The notes beneath the pieces were generated by a model that worked only from the letters and a program-made list of their open reading frames with translations, made no database searches and was not told where the DNA came from. Of a stretch of DNA of 64,000 nucleotides, positions 63,424 through 64,000 are shown piece by piece. Numbering within the stretch: position 1 is the first letter of the stretch; each line of letters starts with the position of its first letter. Source of the DNA: Enterococcus pingfangensis (GTDB lineage: Bacteria > Bacillota > Bacilli > Lactobacillales > Enterococcaceae); assembly GCF_005405205.1 (NCBI RefSeq), contig NZ_BJDP01000010.1:1-64000 (forward strand). Direction: 5' to 3'. The translations under genes and the position numbers were made by a program.

Positions 63424-63640
63424 TACTACGAAATTCAATTTAAGACGAATAATTGTTCTCGCAAAAGTGGAAGAATCTATTGTATGAAAAAAGGCGTAAG
63501 GCTTCCGTTTATTTTGTTTCATTTGCTGAAAGCAGCAGCGAACATTCTTGGAGACAGTTTTTGATTTTTGCGACACTTTGCTCGACCGATTACGTGGTCG
63601 TATCGATCACGTGGGATTCGAAGGCGCCTAACTGATTGAA
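63424..63640. other. Intergenic region, no supported gene
   Basis: About 220 nt. A short plus-strand frame exists at 63453-63635 but has no RBS or recognisable motif. The segment GATTACGTGGTCG followed by GATCACGTGGG is an imperfect direct repeat. Confidence 0.35.
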
Positions 63641-63845
63641 TTATTTCCACAGCACTTTGATCAATTCAGTCTTTTCCTGCACGGTCAATTTTTCAGGTTG
63701 CCTTGCGCGGGCGAGCGTTTCTTCTTTTGACGCTCTTAAAACAATATAATGAACGTCAAAATCAGCTGCCGCAGCGATCCATGGAGACCGTGCTTTTTCC
63801 TGTTGCGGGCGTCTCAGTAATAATGCCGATTCTGTCTTTAGTCAT
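63641..63845 (-). pseudogene. Broken P-loop NTPase/kinase gene
   Basis: From the ATG at 63845 the frame reads MTKDRIGIITETPATGKSTV, a P-loop with PATGKST, and stops at TGA after 27 codons. In another frame DFDVHYIVLRASKEETLARAR and TVQEKTELIKVLWK match the end of nucleoside/adenylate-kinase-like ATPases. RBS AAAGGAGG is intact. The frames are offset and the middle of the protein (about 80-100 residues) is missing, so an internal deletion with frameshift is likely. Confidence 0.7.
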
Positions 63846-63888
63846 AATGGCCTCCTTTCAAATCTGGAATGGTGATTCCTCGATAAAA

Positions 63889-64000
63889 TTATTTTTTTGG
63901 CGCGATGCCTTTTACCAACATTTCCGTCCATTCGGCTGTGTACGGCATGATTTTTTCATAGATTAGCGGATTCGAGATCCCTTCAATGATTGCTTGAAAA
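63889..64000 (-). CDS. C-terminus of a probable TetR family regulator (partial)
   Basis: The last 37 codons of a minus-strand gene that enters from the right edge. Visible residues include FQAIIEGISNPLIYEKI and the end WTEMLVKGIAPKK. The helical, amphipathic ending fits the C-terminal ligand-binding domain of TetR/AcrR regulators. It could also be another helical protein; the identity is tentative because the HTH lies outside the window. Confidence 0.5.
   Translation of the reverse strand, partial: FQAIIEGISNPLIYEKIMPYTAEWTEMLVKGIAPKK

Noticed and set aside
63453-63635. A 60-codon plus-strand frame near the right edge
   Set aside because: No RBS, no recognisable motif, and it begins over the upstream region of the divergent LLM gene.
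1-64000. CRISPR arrays, rRNA genes or intact prophage
   Set aside because: No regularly spaced repeats, no rRNA sequence and no phage structural genes were seen on either strand.

Overview
The window looks like a chromosomal segment of a low-GC Gram-positive of the order Lactobacillales, most probably an Enterococcus. The evidence is a dense tRNA array ending in tRNA-Pro, a ctsR-clpC operon with a CtsR box, rpoB and rpoC of enterococcal length with TTG starts, rplM-rpsI with a GTG/TTG start pair, many sugar PTS genes, and pervasive AGGAGG-type ribosome binding sites. The species cannot be fixed by eye. There is no CRISPR array, no intact insertion sequence and no intact prophage.

Layout. 1-730: eight tRNA genes and a terminator. 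780-3830: ctsR-clpC. 3840-6270: two U32 family genes (TrhP1/TrhP2-like tRNA hydroxylation). 6470-8880: glutathione reductase and birA, convergent. 8920-12011 (minus): a three-gene ABC importer of the TrpXYZ type behind a long leader that encodes a Tyr/Phe-rich peptide and an attenuator. 12127-19790: rpoBC. 19960-22965: LCP protein, msrA, a lone prepilin peptidase (minus) and dps. 23021-25241 (minus): a tandem P-II-like protein with a DUF1538 membrane protein. 25339-30098: an RpiR-controlled ketose locus whose PTS transporter gene is broken. 30140-33177 (minus): argG and argH with about 290 nt of structured RNA between them. 33295-34260: rplM-rpsI, followed by an integrase relic to about 34620. 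35007-39166: a MerR-controlled redox/efflux cluster. 39274-46757: dus, an ArsR/reductase pair, macrodomain protein, MazG-like protein, VOC protein, HxlR regulator and two MFS exporters. 47016-48678: TraX-like protein, then ridA behind a second leader peptide (Ile-Ile-Ile) with its own attenuator. 48793-53967: YeiH-type exporter divergent from a LysR regulator, a secreted C39-like peptidase, and a LemA/TPM pair. 54212-58873: a PRD-regulated fructose-type PTS with D-allulose-6-phosphate 3-epimerase. 58900-64000: small membrane and hypothetical proteins, DsrE-like protein, CapA-like lipoprotein, LLM oxidoreductase, a broken P-loop NTPase gene and the C-terminus of a probable TetR regulator.

The most notable signals are regulatory. 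Two independent operons (the TrpX-type importer and ridA) appear to use ribosome-mediated transcription attenuation, with a consensus promoter, a short leader ORF carrying a run of cognate codons, an antiterminator strand and an intrinsic terminator. A multi-helix RNA between argG and argH matches no riboswitch or T-box class I can recognise. A dispersed element, made of a GTGTGACA hairpin with a conserved tail of about 90 nt, occurs at least three times. The MerR cluster uses two promoters with 19-bp spacers and matching dyads. Decay is visible in the PTS EIIBC gene, the integrase relic after rpsI, and the P-loop NTPase gene near the right edge.
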